Part shown: positions 6,903-14,901 of the stretch, piece after piece
Layout of the letters: the number at the start of each line of letters is the position of its first letter
Position numbering within the stretch: the first letter of the stretch is position 1
Assembly: GCA_964520045.1 (NCBI GenBank)
Contig: CAZFMJ010000021.1
Location: 1-43,113, forward strand
Direction: 5' to 3'
DNA: 43,113 bases
Origin: CAZFMJ01 sp964520045
GTDB lineage: Bacteria; Elusimicrobiota; Elusimicrobia; Elusimicrobiales; CAZFMJ01
Notes under the pieces: model-generated
Told to the model about the DNA's origin: nothing
The model's database searches: none
The model's input: only the letters and a program-made list of their open reading frames with translations
Program-made: the position numbers and the translations under genes

Positions 6903-8561
6903 ATGAATAACGGATATAAGGCGGATTACGGAAATAAGTGTAAACGCGCATCTCCGCGCCTGCTGGTTGTCGACGATGAAAAAGGAATACGCGATCTCAT
7001 TAAAGCAGAGTTTGAGATGAACGGATATGAGGTCACCAGCGCTTTGAACGGAGCGCAGGCTGTGGAAATTCTAAACCTTAAAAAATTCGACATTGTCATA
7101 ACCGACATAAGAATGCCGAAGATGGACGGGCTGACGCTTCTTGAAGAAATAAAAAAAGCGAGCCCTGAAATAGAAGTAATAATAACCACGGGTTTTGCCA
7201 CAATCGAGACGGCAGTGCAGGCAATGCGCAACGGCGCCTATGATTTCATAGAAAAACCGTTTGAACTCAATGCGCTGGTGATGGTAATAGAAAAAGCTCT
7301 GGAAAAAAAGGATTTAAAAGCCCTGCTTGCCATGCATAACGAAACCGAAACGGTGTTTTCAGCCTTAAAACTGAACGAACTGCTCGTAAAAATAACCGGC
7401 ATCGCCGCGAATGCCCTCAATGCCGATTCTGTCATTATTTTTTTGCTGGATGAATCAGGCAAACCGTATTCCGCCTCGTCGATGAATAAAAACGAGAACA
7501 TTTGCGATTCCGGCGGAACCGAATTGGCGGAAAACGATTTAAATAAAATTCTGCGCGCCAAAACTCCGTTAATCGCGGCCGGCGGAAATAATCAGTCTAA
7601 AGACTGCGCTGAATGCGGTTCGCCGTGCGCCGCGCTGTCTTGTCCGTTTTCAATAAACGGGCAGGATCTCGGCATTATAAAAGCGGTCCGAAATAACGGC
7701 GGGGATTCGTTTAATCTGACGGATATCCGCAATATATCCATTCTGGCTTCGCATATAGCGCAGGCTGTGCACAACGCAAAGCTTTATGAAAAACTTGAAA
7801 TCAAAATAGCGGAACTTGAAAAAGCCCGCAAAGAACTTGAGCAGACCCAGGGACAGCTTGTGCAGGCCGAAAAAATGGCCGCAGTGGGACAGCTTGCCGC
7901 CGGCATAGCGCATGAAATCAACAATCCGCTGGCGGGAATAATGGGATTTGCCGAGCTTCTTCTGCAAACCGACGGCCTTGCCGGCCAGCAAAAGGAAGAT
8001 ATCGGAACCATTCTAAAGCAGAGCCAGCGGTGCAGGGATATAATTCACAATCTTCTGCTGTTCAGCAGAAAAAAAATAAACAGAAAGGAACCGGTTTCAA
8101 TAGCCGGCCTGATGGAATCGGTAATACAATTGGTGCGCCATGACTTTTACAGTTCCGGCCTGTCTATAAACTGCAGTTTCCAGGACGGGCTTCCCATGGT
8201 ATTTGCCGATCCTTCGCAGATTCAGCAGGTGTTTTTGAATATTATAAACAACGCAAGGCATGCCCTTGAAAATGTAAAAACCGGCAGTCTTGAGATAAAA
8301 ATAAGCCGCAAAAACGGCAATATCGTAATACTATTTAAAGATAACGGATGCGGCATAAAAAAAGAGGATTTATCGCACATTTTCGACCCGTTTTTCACAA
8401 CCAAGGAGCCGGGCCGGGGAACAGGACTCGGCCTTTCCATTTCACACGGCATAATAACACAGCATAACGGCATTATTAAAGTTGAAAGCGAACCGGCAAA
8501 AGGCACGACTTTTACCGTGGAGGTCCCGGAATATGAAGAACATCCTGATAGTGGAAGATGA
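6903..8561 (+). CDS. soluble REC-GAF-histidine kinase
   Basis: 552 residues without membrane segments. An N-terminal receiver has D68 in VITDIRMPKMDG and K118 in IEKPFE. A GAF-like domain spans about 135-295. A coiled linker and HisKA follow with H337 in AAGIAHEINNPLAG. The ATPase has N box INNARHAL, G1 DNGCGI, FDPFFTTKEPG and GTGLGLS. The GAF region holds a cysteine set C235-C238-C242-C247 (CAECGSPCAALSC), which looks like a metal or iron-sulfur site and hints at redox sensing. A receiver at the N terminus makes this a phospho-regulated kinase. A GGAG-type site precedes the ATG. Its end overlaps the next receiver gene. Confidence 0.9.
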   Translation: MNNGYKADYGNKCKRASPRLLVVDDEKGIRDLIKAEFEMNGYEVTSALNGAQAVEILNLKKFDIVITDIRMPKMDGLTLLEEIKKASPEIEVIITTGFATIETAVQAMRNGAYDFIEKPFELNALVMVIEKALEKKDLKALLAMHNETETVFSALKLNELLVKITGIAANALNADSVIIFLLDESGKPYSASSMNKNENICDSGGTELAENDLNKILRAKTPLIAAGGNNQSKDCAECGSPCAALSCPFSINGQDLGIIKAVRNNGGDSFNLTDIRNISILASHIAQAVHNAKLYEKLEIKIAELEKARKELEQTQGQLVQAEKMAAVGQLAAGIAHEINNPLAGIMGFAELLLQTDGLAGQQKEDIGTILKQSQRCRDIIHNLLLFSRKKINRKEPVSIAGLMESVIQLVRHDFYSSGLSINCSFQDGLPMVFADPSQIQQVFLNIINNARHALENVKTGSLEIKISRKNGNIVILFKDNGCGIKKEDLSHIFDPFFTTKEPGRGTGLGLSISHGIITQHNGIIKVESEPAKGTTFTVEVPEYEEHPDSGR

Positions 8562-8934
8562 GGAAGTAATCCGCAATCTTTATAAACGCATGTCCGCCCG
8601 CATGAACTGCAGACAGTTTTTTGCGTGCACTCTGGCGGAAGCCGAACAACAAATCCAAACCGGAGACTTCGCGGCCATAATAGCGGACATAAAGCTTCCT
8701 GACGGCTGCGGAATAGAGGCCGTGCGCTCTTTTAAGCAAAAATTCCCGCAGGCCGCGGTCATTATTGTAACCGGCTCGATGACTCTGGAAGATAAGCTGT
8801 TAAAAGCTTCGGAAGCCGCAGGGGCGGAGCTGATATTCAAACCTTTCAGAATTGACGAGATACTCAATATCCTATCCCGGATTTTCGGGGGAGCGCAGTA
8901 TGAAACCCGGACAAATATCTGTAAATGTGTTTAG
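8533..8934 (+). CDS. single-domain response regulator
   Basis: A 133-residue receiver: LIVEDEE acidic pair, phosphoacceptor D52 in IIADIKLPDGCG, Thr in IVTGSMT and Lys in IFKPFR. The start at 8533 is set by GGAGG at 8519-8523 and lies 29 bases inside the kinase gene. The two genes are therefore translationally coupled and likely a cognate pair. A short extra C-terminal tail (YETRTNICKCV) is not part of the domain. Confidence 0.87.
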   Translation: MKNILIVEDEEVIRNLYKRMSARMNCRQFFACTLAEAEQQIQTGDFAAIIADIKLPDGCGIEAVRSFKQKFPQAAVIIVTGSMTLEDKLLKASEAAGAELIFKPFRIDEILNILSRIFGGAQYETRTNICKCV

Positions 8935-8990
8935 CGCCGCTGCGATAAAAACCAAAACTTCCTGAAATTAGGCCGCCGTTTGTCTGTTGT

Positions 8991-9063
8991 TTTTTTGTGA
9001 GCGAAGCGTGAGCGCGGGGTGAACAGCCGGAGAATTCAGGCTGTTATGCTTATAGTGAAGGAA
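8991..9063 (+). promoter_or_regulatory. repeated upstream module, copy 2
   Basis: Similar over about 70 bp to 5412-5484 and placed the same way, just before a gene start. It contains GAGCGAAGCGTGAGCG, which is partly self-complementary. A weaker relative with GTGAGCG and GGGAGAACTC is found at 40807-40876, again upstream of a gene. Confidence 0.35.
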
Positions 9064-9071
9064 CGAAGTTA

Positions 9072-11081
9072 ATGCGCAGACAAAAAGAGGAACGCGATAT
9101 GCAGACAAATACAGGAGAAATAGACGGGGTTTCTGAAGCCGAAGGCCTGACGGAAAATAAAACCAAGGCGAGAATCATGGTGATTGACGATGAGCCGGGA
9201 CTGCGAAAGCTTCTGGTCTATGCTCTGGGCCCCATGGGCCACACGGTGATTACGGCTGAAAACGGAGAAGAGGCGATCCGCGCGGTCAAAGAAAAAAACA
9301 TCGACATAGCGCTGTGCGACGTGACCATGCCCAAGCTCGGAGGCATAGACACTCTGCGCGCTCTTAAATCCATAGACCCGAAAATTGAGGTTATAATGAT
9401 GACGGGATATGCCACGCTTGAAAACGCGGTGGAAAGCATGAAGCGCGGAGCATATGACTTTATCGCCAAGCCTTTTGAAATAGACGATTTGGCGCGCATT
9501 ATAGACAGGGCGCTGGAAAAACGCCGCCTTAATCTTAAGGTGGACAAACTGGAGGAAATAAACAGATTTAAATCCGAGTTTCTGGCGAATATGAGCCATG
9601 AACTGAGAACCCCCATGAACGCCATTCTGGGATATACCTCTCTGCAGCTGGACCGCGTTTACGGCGAAATAACCCCAAAGCAGGAAGAGTCGCTTAAAAG
9701 AGTCGAAGCGGCGGGACGCAATCTCCTTCAGCTTATAAACAGCATTCTCGACCTTTCAAAAATAGCCGCGGGCCGGATGCCCGTCTATCCCGAAAATTTC
9801 AGCATAGCCGAACTTTGCAAAGAAGTCGCGGGCATGATGGAAGGCATCGCCGATGAAAAAAAACTTCAGCTTGAATGGGATATTCCTTCAGACCTCCGTA
9901 TTAAAAACGACAAAACAAAGGTGAAGCAAATACTCATAAATATGGTGACGAACGGAATTAAATTTACTTCCAGGGGCGGAATTTTTATAAAGGCGCGGGG
10001 CGATGCCGGGGCGCAGAGAGCGGATATCAGCGTGCGCGACACCGGCATCGGCATCAGGCCCGAAGATATGCCCCTTCTGTTTCAGGAATTCCGCCAGCTG
10101 GATTCCTCGCCAACCCGGGAATACAGCGGAACCGGACTGGGGCTGGCGATAAGCAAAAAACTTGCGGAACTGCTGGGGGGAGCGATAAAAGCGGAAAGCG
10201 CGCTGGGAACAGGCACTGTTTTCACCGTAAGCCTTCCTTTGGAAAACAGCGAATCAAGCGAAGCCCAAACAACTGTTTTTACCGCGCCGGCGGCCGGAAT
10301 CAATAACAAAATTCTTTTAGCGATAGACGATGATCCCGAAGTGCTGTCTCTGCTCAGAGACAATCTGCACGGCACGGGTTATGCCTTTGCCGGCGCGCTT
10401 ACAGGCGAAGAAGGAATAGCCATGGCCGGCAAACTCAAACCCTTCGCCATAACTCTTGATATCATGATGCCGCATAAGGACGGCTGGTCGATTCTTCAGC
10501 ACATAAAAAATGATCCGCTCCTGCGCTCCATTCCCGTTATTATGGTGTCTATTTTGGACAACAAGAGCCTGGGTTTTGCTCTGGGCGCGGCGGATTATAT
10601 CGTCAAACCGTTTGAAAGAAAAGAACTTCTTGAAAAACTAAAAACAGCCGAAGGCAGTCTTCGGCGGTCATACCCGGCGGAAGGCAATCAGCGCAGAAAA
10701 GTTTTAGTGGCTGATGATGAGCCCGCGATGCTGGACTATTTAAAAACTACGCTGACAACCGAGGGTTATGAGGTCGAAACAGCGGCCGGCGGCAAAGAAA
10801 CCCTCGCAAAAATAAAGGAAGGCAGGCCTCCCGACATTATTTTCCTTGATCTTTTAATGCCGGGGATAACCGGTTTTGACGTGCTGGACGCCGTAGATAA
10901 AGACCCGAACCTTAAAAACACCATCGTCATTATCCTTACCGCCAAACGCCTGACACAGGAGGAAACCGGTTATCTCCACACAAGGGTGGAAACCATCATA
11001 CAGAAAGGCTCAAAAAGCCTTCAGGAAATACTGGCGGTTGTAAAAAAAAGACTGGAAATTTTGGAGAACAGCCATGAATAA
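9072..11081 (+). CDS. hybrid histidine kinase (REC-HisKA-HATPase-REC-REC)
   Basis: 669 residues, soluble. Receiver 1 (about 33-150) has D83 and K133. HisKA has H176 in NMSHELRTPMNAILG, the classical hybrid-kinase signature. The ATPase covers about 285-392, with DTGIGIRP and YSGTGLGLAISKKL. Receiver 2 has D463 in TLDIMMPHKDG and receiver 3 D593 in FLDLLMPGITG. Receiver 3 ends with a less typical IIQKGSK in place of the usual K-P, so it may be specialised. Three receivers on one kinase suggest a multi-input relay. Starts at 9072 or 9099 (AGAGG before it) are both possible. The stop overlaps the next gene by 8 bp. Confidence 0.9.
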   Translation: MRRQKEERDMQTNTGEIDGVSEAEGLTENKTKARIMVIDDEPGLRKLLVYALGPMGHTVITAENGEEAIRAVKEKNIDIALCDVTMPKLGGIDTLRALKSIDPKIEVIMMTGYATLENAVESMKRGAYDFIAKPFEIDDLARIIDRALEKRRLNLKVDKLEEINRFKSEFLANMSHELRTPMNAILGYTSLQLDRVYGEITPKQEESLKRVEAAGRNLLQLINSILDLSKIAAGRMPVYPENFSIAELCKEVAGMMEGIADEKKLQLEWDIPSDLRIKNDKTKVKQILINMVTNGIKFTSRGGIFIKARGDAGAQRADISVRDTGIGIRPEDMPLLFQEFRQLDSSPTREYSGTGLGLAISKKLAELLGGAIKAESALGTGTVFTVSLPLENSESSEAQTTVFTAPAAGINNKILLAIDDDPEVLSLLRDNLHGTGYAFAGALTGEEGIAMAGKLKPFAITLDIMMPHKDGWSILQHIKNDPLLRSIPVIMVSILDNKSLGFALGAADYIVKPFERKELLEKLKTAEGSLRRSYPAEGNQRRKVLVADDEPAMLDYLKTTLTTEGYEVETAAGGKETLAKIKEGRPPDIIFLDLLMPGITGFDVLDAVDKDPNLKNTIVIILTAKRLTQEETGYLHTRVETIIQKGSKSLQEILAVVKKRLEILENSHE

Positions 11082-11448
11082 CCGCATACTTATCGCAGAT
11101 GACGATTATGACAACCGCATGATTCTTAAAGACGCGCTGTCCGCCGCCGGCTTTGAGGTTTTAGAGGCGGTAAACGGCATTGAAGCCGTAAAGCTTGCGT
11201 CAGCGGAAAAACCGGATTTAATTTTTCTTGATCTTTCCATGCCTAAACTTAACGGATGGGAAGCCGCTAAACAAATACGGCAAATGCCTGAAATAGCGCA
11301 TACTCCCATCTTTGCGTTCACCGCGCATGCGCTTGCAGGCGACGAGCATAAAGCCAAAGCCGCGGGCTGTGACGAATATATATCCAAGCCTTGCGTTCCC
11401 AGAGAAGTGGTAGAAAAGGCGCGCAGACAGCTTTATAACAAGGAGTAA
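11074..11448 (+). CDS. single-domain response regulator
   Basis: 124 residues, receiver only: IADDDYDN acidic pair, phosphoacceptor D53 in IFLDLSMPKLNGW, Thr in FAFTAHA and Lys in YISKPC. The FTAHA and KPC variants resemble the receivers of multi-step phosphorelays. It starts inside the end of the three-receiver kinase gene, so coupling to that kinase is likely. Confidence 0.88.
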   Translation: MNNRILIADDDYDNRMILKDALSAAGFEVLEAVNGIEAVKLASAEKPDLIFLDLSMPKLNGWEAAKQIRQMPEIAHTPIFAFTAHALAGDEHKAKAAGCDEYISKPCVPREVVEKARRQLYNKE

Positions 11449-11454
11449 AAGTAT

Positions 11455-11835
11455 ATGGCAAAAATACTAATCATTGACGATGATATGAATAACAGAAACA
11501 TTCTGAAAGCCAGGCTGGAAAGCGCCGGCTACCAGACAGCAGAGGCGGACAACGGCGAAGACGGGATTACAAAAGCGCAAAACCTAAGACCTGACATTAT
11601 AATACTGGACGTAATGATGCCGAAAGTGGACGGATGGCTGGCATGCCATATTTTGAAGTCCGATACGCGGACAAAAAATATACCAGTGGTGATGCTGACC
11701 GCATGCGCCCGTCAGATGGAAGAACTGAGAGGGTGGGAATCAGGCGCGGATGAATATCTTACGAAACCATGCGACCACAAGCGGCTTCTGGAAATTATCG
11801 CCGGATTCTTAACCCCGGCAAGGAGCGGTTTATGA
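11455..11835 (+). CDS. single-domain response regulator
   Basis: 126 residues, receiver only: LIIDDDMNN, phosphoacceptor D52 in IILDVMMPKVDGW, Thr in MLTACA, Lys in YLTKPC. It is closely similar in layout to its neighbour at 11074, so the two may be a tandem duplication. An AGGAG ribosome binding site precedes the ATG. The stop overlaps the ATPase gene by 4 bp (ATGA at 11832-11835), tying this receiver to the ATPase. Confidence 0.88.
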   Translation: MAKILIIDDDMNNRNILKARLESAGYQTAEADNGEDGITKAQNLRPDIIILDVMMPKVDGWLACHILKSDTRTKNIPVVMLTACARQMEELRGWESGADEYLTKPCDHKRLLEIIAGFLTPARSGL

Positions 11836-13343
11836 ACCAAACCATTGATACCGTAAGTCTCAGCGCGTGCAAAATAGCGCCGGAACTTTTAAAACTCATC
11901 TCTTATGAAACCATGCGGCGGCGCTGGGTTATGCCCTTTGACCTGCACAACGGCAAACTGCGGCTGGCTATGGCCGATCCCTCGGATTCAGCCGCGATAG
12001 ATGAGATACGCATACAAACCGGCTACGAGTCTGAAGTTTTCCGGGTATCTAAAGAAGAACTGACTAGCGCGCTCCGGCAAAATTTCAGCGATGCGGCCGA
12101 CCATCCGGTCTGTCCCGGCATGCCCGTAGAACAGCAATCCGGTTCAGTGTCTTACGGTGATTCTTATGCTGTACAGTCGGTAGACAAGCTGATAGACATA
12201 GCCGCGGACATGCGCGCGAGCGATATTCACATGGAACCTCAAAAGGAAGGATTTTTCATCCGTTTAAGAATCGACGGAGTATTAAAAACCGTACATGAGT
12301 TTCCTAAATCAGCCCAGATTACCATAATCTCCCGGATAAAAGTCATGGCCGGCATGGATATCACTGAAAAAAGACTGCCTCAGGACGGCCAGGTATGCGT
12401 TCAGCGGCAGAACAACAAAGAGGTTGATTTGAGAATTTCAACAATGCCGTCTAAATACGGAGAAAAGGTGGTGATCCGCATTTTAGACAAATCCAGCACG
12501 GTATTGGGGCTGGAACATCTGGGATTTAAACCTGCCATGCAGAGCGTATTCGAATCCATGATTGAAAGACCTCACGGGCTTATTCTGGTCACAGGGCCCA
12601 CGGGAAGCGGCAAAACAACCACTCTTTACGCCGCATTAAACAGGGTCAAATCTCCTTTAAAAAATATCATTACATTGGAAGACCCCATTGAATACGAGCT
12701 TCTGGCGGGCAGTTCCAATGAAATGGGAATAACGCAGGTTCAGGTGCATCCCAAGATCGGACTGACATTCGCGGCGGGACTGCGGGCATCCTTAAGACAG
12801 GATCCTGATATTATAATGGTGGGAGAAATACGCGACAAAGAAACCGCGGAAACAGCCATGAAAGCGGCGATGACAGGACATCTGGTTATTTCCACTCTTC
12901 ACACAAACGATGCCGCAAGCGCTCTGGGACGGCTTATAGATATGGGCATTGAACCGTATCTAACCGCATCGACCGTCGCGGGAGTGCTGGCCCAGCGGCT
13001 TGTGCGCATGCTGTGTCCGCATTGCAAAGAAAAATACAGGCCGCCTCTCAGGGCGTTAAAGAACCTTTTTCCGGGCAGAGAAGATCTTTCCGAAGCGGTT
13101 TTCTACAGAGCGAAAGGCTGTGAGCGATGCAGCGGCACAGGCTATAAGGGCAGGCAGGGGATTTTCGAACTGCTGAGCATGACCGACGAATTAAAACAAA
13201 AACTGCATGACGGCGAACATCTGCGGGGGATACGCACAATCGCGCGGACGCAGGGAATGAAAACGCTTCAGGAAAACGGAATGGAAATGGTATTCAGGGG
13301 CTTAACCACCGTAGAAGAAGTATCGCGCGTCACAACAGAGTAG
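11832..13343 (+). CDS. PilB/GspE-family secretion ATPase (orphan)
   Basis: 503 residues, the hexameric ATPase family that powers type IV pilus extension or type II secretion. An N-terminal GspE_N/MshEN-like domain (about 1-90, RRRWVMPFDLHNGKLRLA then MADPSD) may bind c-di-GMP in relatives. Walker A is GPTGSGKTT (255-263), the Asp box near ASDIHMEP, Walker B DPDIIMVGEIRD (324-335) and the His box STLHTNDA. The tetracysteine zinc site is C395, C398, C430, C433. It is shorter than typical PilB (~570 aa), mostly at the N terminus. No other pilus or secretion gene is in the window. AAGGAGCGG precedes the ATG at 11832. Confidence 0.88.
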   Translation: MNQTIDTVSLSACKIAPELLKLISYETMRRRWVMPFDLHNGKLRLAMADPSDSAAIDEIRIQTGYESEVFRVSKEELTSALRQNFSDAADHPVCPGMPVEQQSGSVSYGDSYAVQSVDKLIDIAADMRASDIHMEPQKEGFFIRLRIDGVLKTVHEFPKSAQITIISRIKVMAGMDITEKRLPQDGQVCVQRQNNKEVDLRISTMPSKYGEKVVIRILDKSSTVLGLEHLGFKPAMQSVFESMIERPHGLILVTGPTGSGKTTTLYAALNRVKSPLKNIITLEDPIEYELLAGSSNEMGITQVQVHPKIGLTFAAGLRASLRQDPDIIMVGEIRDKETAETAMKAAMTGHLVISTLHTNDAASALGRLIDMGIEPYLTASTVAGVLAQRLVRMLCPHCKEKYRPPLRALKNLFPGREDLSEAVFYRAKGCERCSGTGYKGRQGIFELLSMTDELKQKLHDGEHLRGIRTIARTQGMKTLQENGMEMVFRGLTTVEEVSRVTTE

Positions 13344-13373
13344 CTTGCACAAATTCATAAAGCGCTTCCCGAA

Positions 13374-13521
13374 GTAAGACGGTAGACGGGAAACGGTAGA
13401 AGGTACAAGAAGAACAGAAGAGGGAAAACCAAAAAATATTTCTTTTGCCGTTCACCTCTTAGTATCTGACATCTTTTGGGTTTTTTCTACCGTCTCCCGT
13501 CTACCATTTACCGTCTACCCT
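13374..13521. repeat. heptamer hairpin element 3 (between convergent genes)
   Basis: Left arm from 13381 reads GGTAGAC GGGAAAC GGTAGAA GGTACAA. Right arm 13486-13519, on the other strand, reads GGTAGAC GGTAAAT GGTAGAC GGGAGAC GGTAGAA. The core between the arms is about 80 bp and not conserved with the other elements. It separates the convergent ATPase and OmpR-type genes and could act as a two-way terminator or spacer there. Confidence 0.7.
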
Positions 13522-13528
13522 GCCTTAA

Positions 13529-14221
13529 TTATATTTCAAATTTATAGCCCATTCTGTGGGAATTCACTATCCGCTTGGAAATTTCCTGCCCAAGTTTTTT
13601 CCGCAGACGCGAGATAAGAGTCTCCACAGTGTGGGGATCATTGTAAACCGCGGGGTCATACCCCCATACTGTTTCCAGCAGGAAATTAACAGGCAGAACC
13701 CTGTTGGGCTCCTCTATGAACAAAGCCAGAAGGTCGAATTCCTTGCGCGTCAGCTCTATTTTTTTGCCTCGCAAACGCGCTTCTCTCGCCGAAGGATCAA
13801 GCTCAATTCCGCATTTTTGAAGCTTCTTTAGTTTTTCGGGACTTTTAGCATATCTGCGCATGACGGCTTTTATCCTTGAAACAAGAACCTTGACCGGAAA
13901 CGGCTTTATAATGTAATCGTCCGCTCCTCCGTCAAGACCGGCCACTATGTCTCTTTCTTCCACCATTTCGCCCGACATTATTATCACGGGAAGTCCGCTG
14001 GTGGAAGGTTCGCGCTTAAGCACGCGGCAGAGAGAATGGCCGTCCAATCCCGGCATTTCCGCGTCCGTAAGCACCAAATCAGGAATAATTTCCCGGGCGA
14101 CCGCCAGCCCGTCCGACCCGTTTGCCGCCGTTACCACGGCAAAACCGCTGTGCGCAAGCGTTTTGGACAAAGATTCGCGCACGCTCTTTATATCATCCAC
14201 TACAAGTATTTTGGCCGCCAT
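13529..14221 (-). CDS. OmpR/PhoB-family response regulator
   Basis: 230 residues. The receiver (2-120) has DD at 9-10, phosphoacceptor D53 in LTDAEMPGLDG and Lys in IIKPFP. A winged-helix DNA-binding domain (about 135-230) includes IELTRKEFDLLALF, VLPVNFLLETVWGYD and the recognition helix HTVETLISRLRKKLG, ending SHRMGYKFEI. One of three regulators in the window with an evident output domain. The frame extends 26 codons further upstream, but GGGGAG before the codon at 14221 and the domain start favour this Met. It is divergent from the HTH-receiver gene, with which it shares an 83-bp promoter region. Confidence 0.92.
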   Translation of the reverse strand: MAAKILVVDDIKSVRESLSKTLAHSGFAVVTAANGSDGLAVAREIIPDLVLTDAEMPGLDGHSLCRVLKREPSTSGLPVIIMSGEMVEERDIVAGLDGGADDYIIKPFPVKVLVSRIKAVMRRYAKSPEKLKKLQKCGIELDPSAREARLRGKKIELTRKEFDLLALFIEEPNRVLPVNFLLETVWGYDPAVYNDPHTVETLISRLRKKLGQEISKRIVNSHRMGYKFEI

Positions 14222-14304
14222 AATTTGACATCTCCCCGCTAAATTACTAATCTTAACATTATTAACATATTTATACAAAAAAAAGGGGAGGAAGCACAAT
14301 AATT
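14222..14304. promoter_or_regulatory. divergent promoter region
   Basis: An 83-bp, AT-rich gap between two divergent regulator genes. It contains TTAACATTATTAACAT (a short direct repeat of TTAACAT/ATTAACAT) and a GGGGAGG ribosome binding site for the gene at 14305. Either regulator might bind here. No definite -10/-35 pair can be assigned. Confidence 0.4.
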
Positions 14305-14889
14305 ATGAAATCCTGCTTAACAACATTTGAGACTTCACGTTTATGCGGAGTGGTACATACGACAATTATAAGATGGATAAAAGACGGCAAGCTTAAAGCT
14401 TACGAAACTCCCGGAGGCCATAGAAGAATACAGATTGAGGACCTGCTGGCTTTTATGAAGCATTACAACATGCCCATACCCGCGGCCTTCCCAAAAAATA
14501 TGCCGAGCATAATGGCGCTGGACGACAACAAGCAGATATTATCGATGATACGCAAGGCATTTGAAACTTTTGCCTCGGATATTGAACTCTATACCACTTC
14601 AAATCCGGTGGAAGCGATGGTAATGCTGGGCAACCATCCCGCGGATTTGCTGATACTGGATGTGATAATGCCGGCGATGGACGGCATACAGGTATGCAAG
14701 ACTCTTAAGACGCGGGAAGAAACCGCCAAAATGAAAATCATCGTTATAACAGGAAAACTGCTGTCCCATGAGCAGGAAGATTTTTTAAATCGGAATGCCG
14801 ACTATGTTATGCGCAAGCCTTTTTCGCCTGTGGAACTTATAGAGCATGCCGTCAAACTGCTCAAACTGAATGTTTTTTCTAAAAAATAA
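14305..14889 (+). CDS. excisionase-like HTH fused to a C-terminal receiver
   Basis: 194 residues. The N-terminal ~55 residues are a MerR/excisionase-type helix-turn-helix (TSRLCGVVHTTIIRWIKDGK, then TPGGHRRIQIEDLLAFM). A receiver follows from about 66, with the acidic pair in ALDDNK, phosphoacceptor D119 in LILDVIMPAMDG, Thr in VITGKL and K171 in MRKPFS. The order HTH-then-REC is the reverse of usual response regulators. It likely regulates DNA on phosphorylation, perhaps the divergent promoter or the downstream ThDP/methyltransferase genes, which start only 12 bases after its stop. Confidence 0.88.
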   Translation: MKSCLTTFETSRLCGVVHTTIIRWIKDGKLKAYETPGGHRRIQIEDLLAFMKHYNMPIPAAFPKNMPSIMALDDNKQILSMIRKAFETFASDIELYTTSNPVEAMVMLGNHPADLLILDVIMPAMDGIQVCKTLKTREETAKMKIIVITGKLLSHEQEDFLNRNADYVMRKPFSPVELIEHAVKLLKLNVFSKK

Positions 14890-14901
14890 CAGGGATTGCA
14901 A

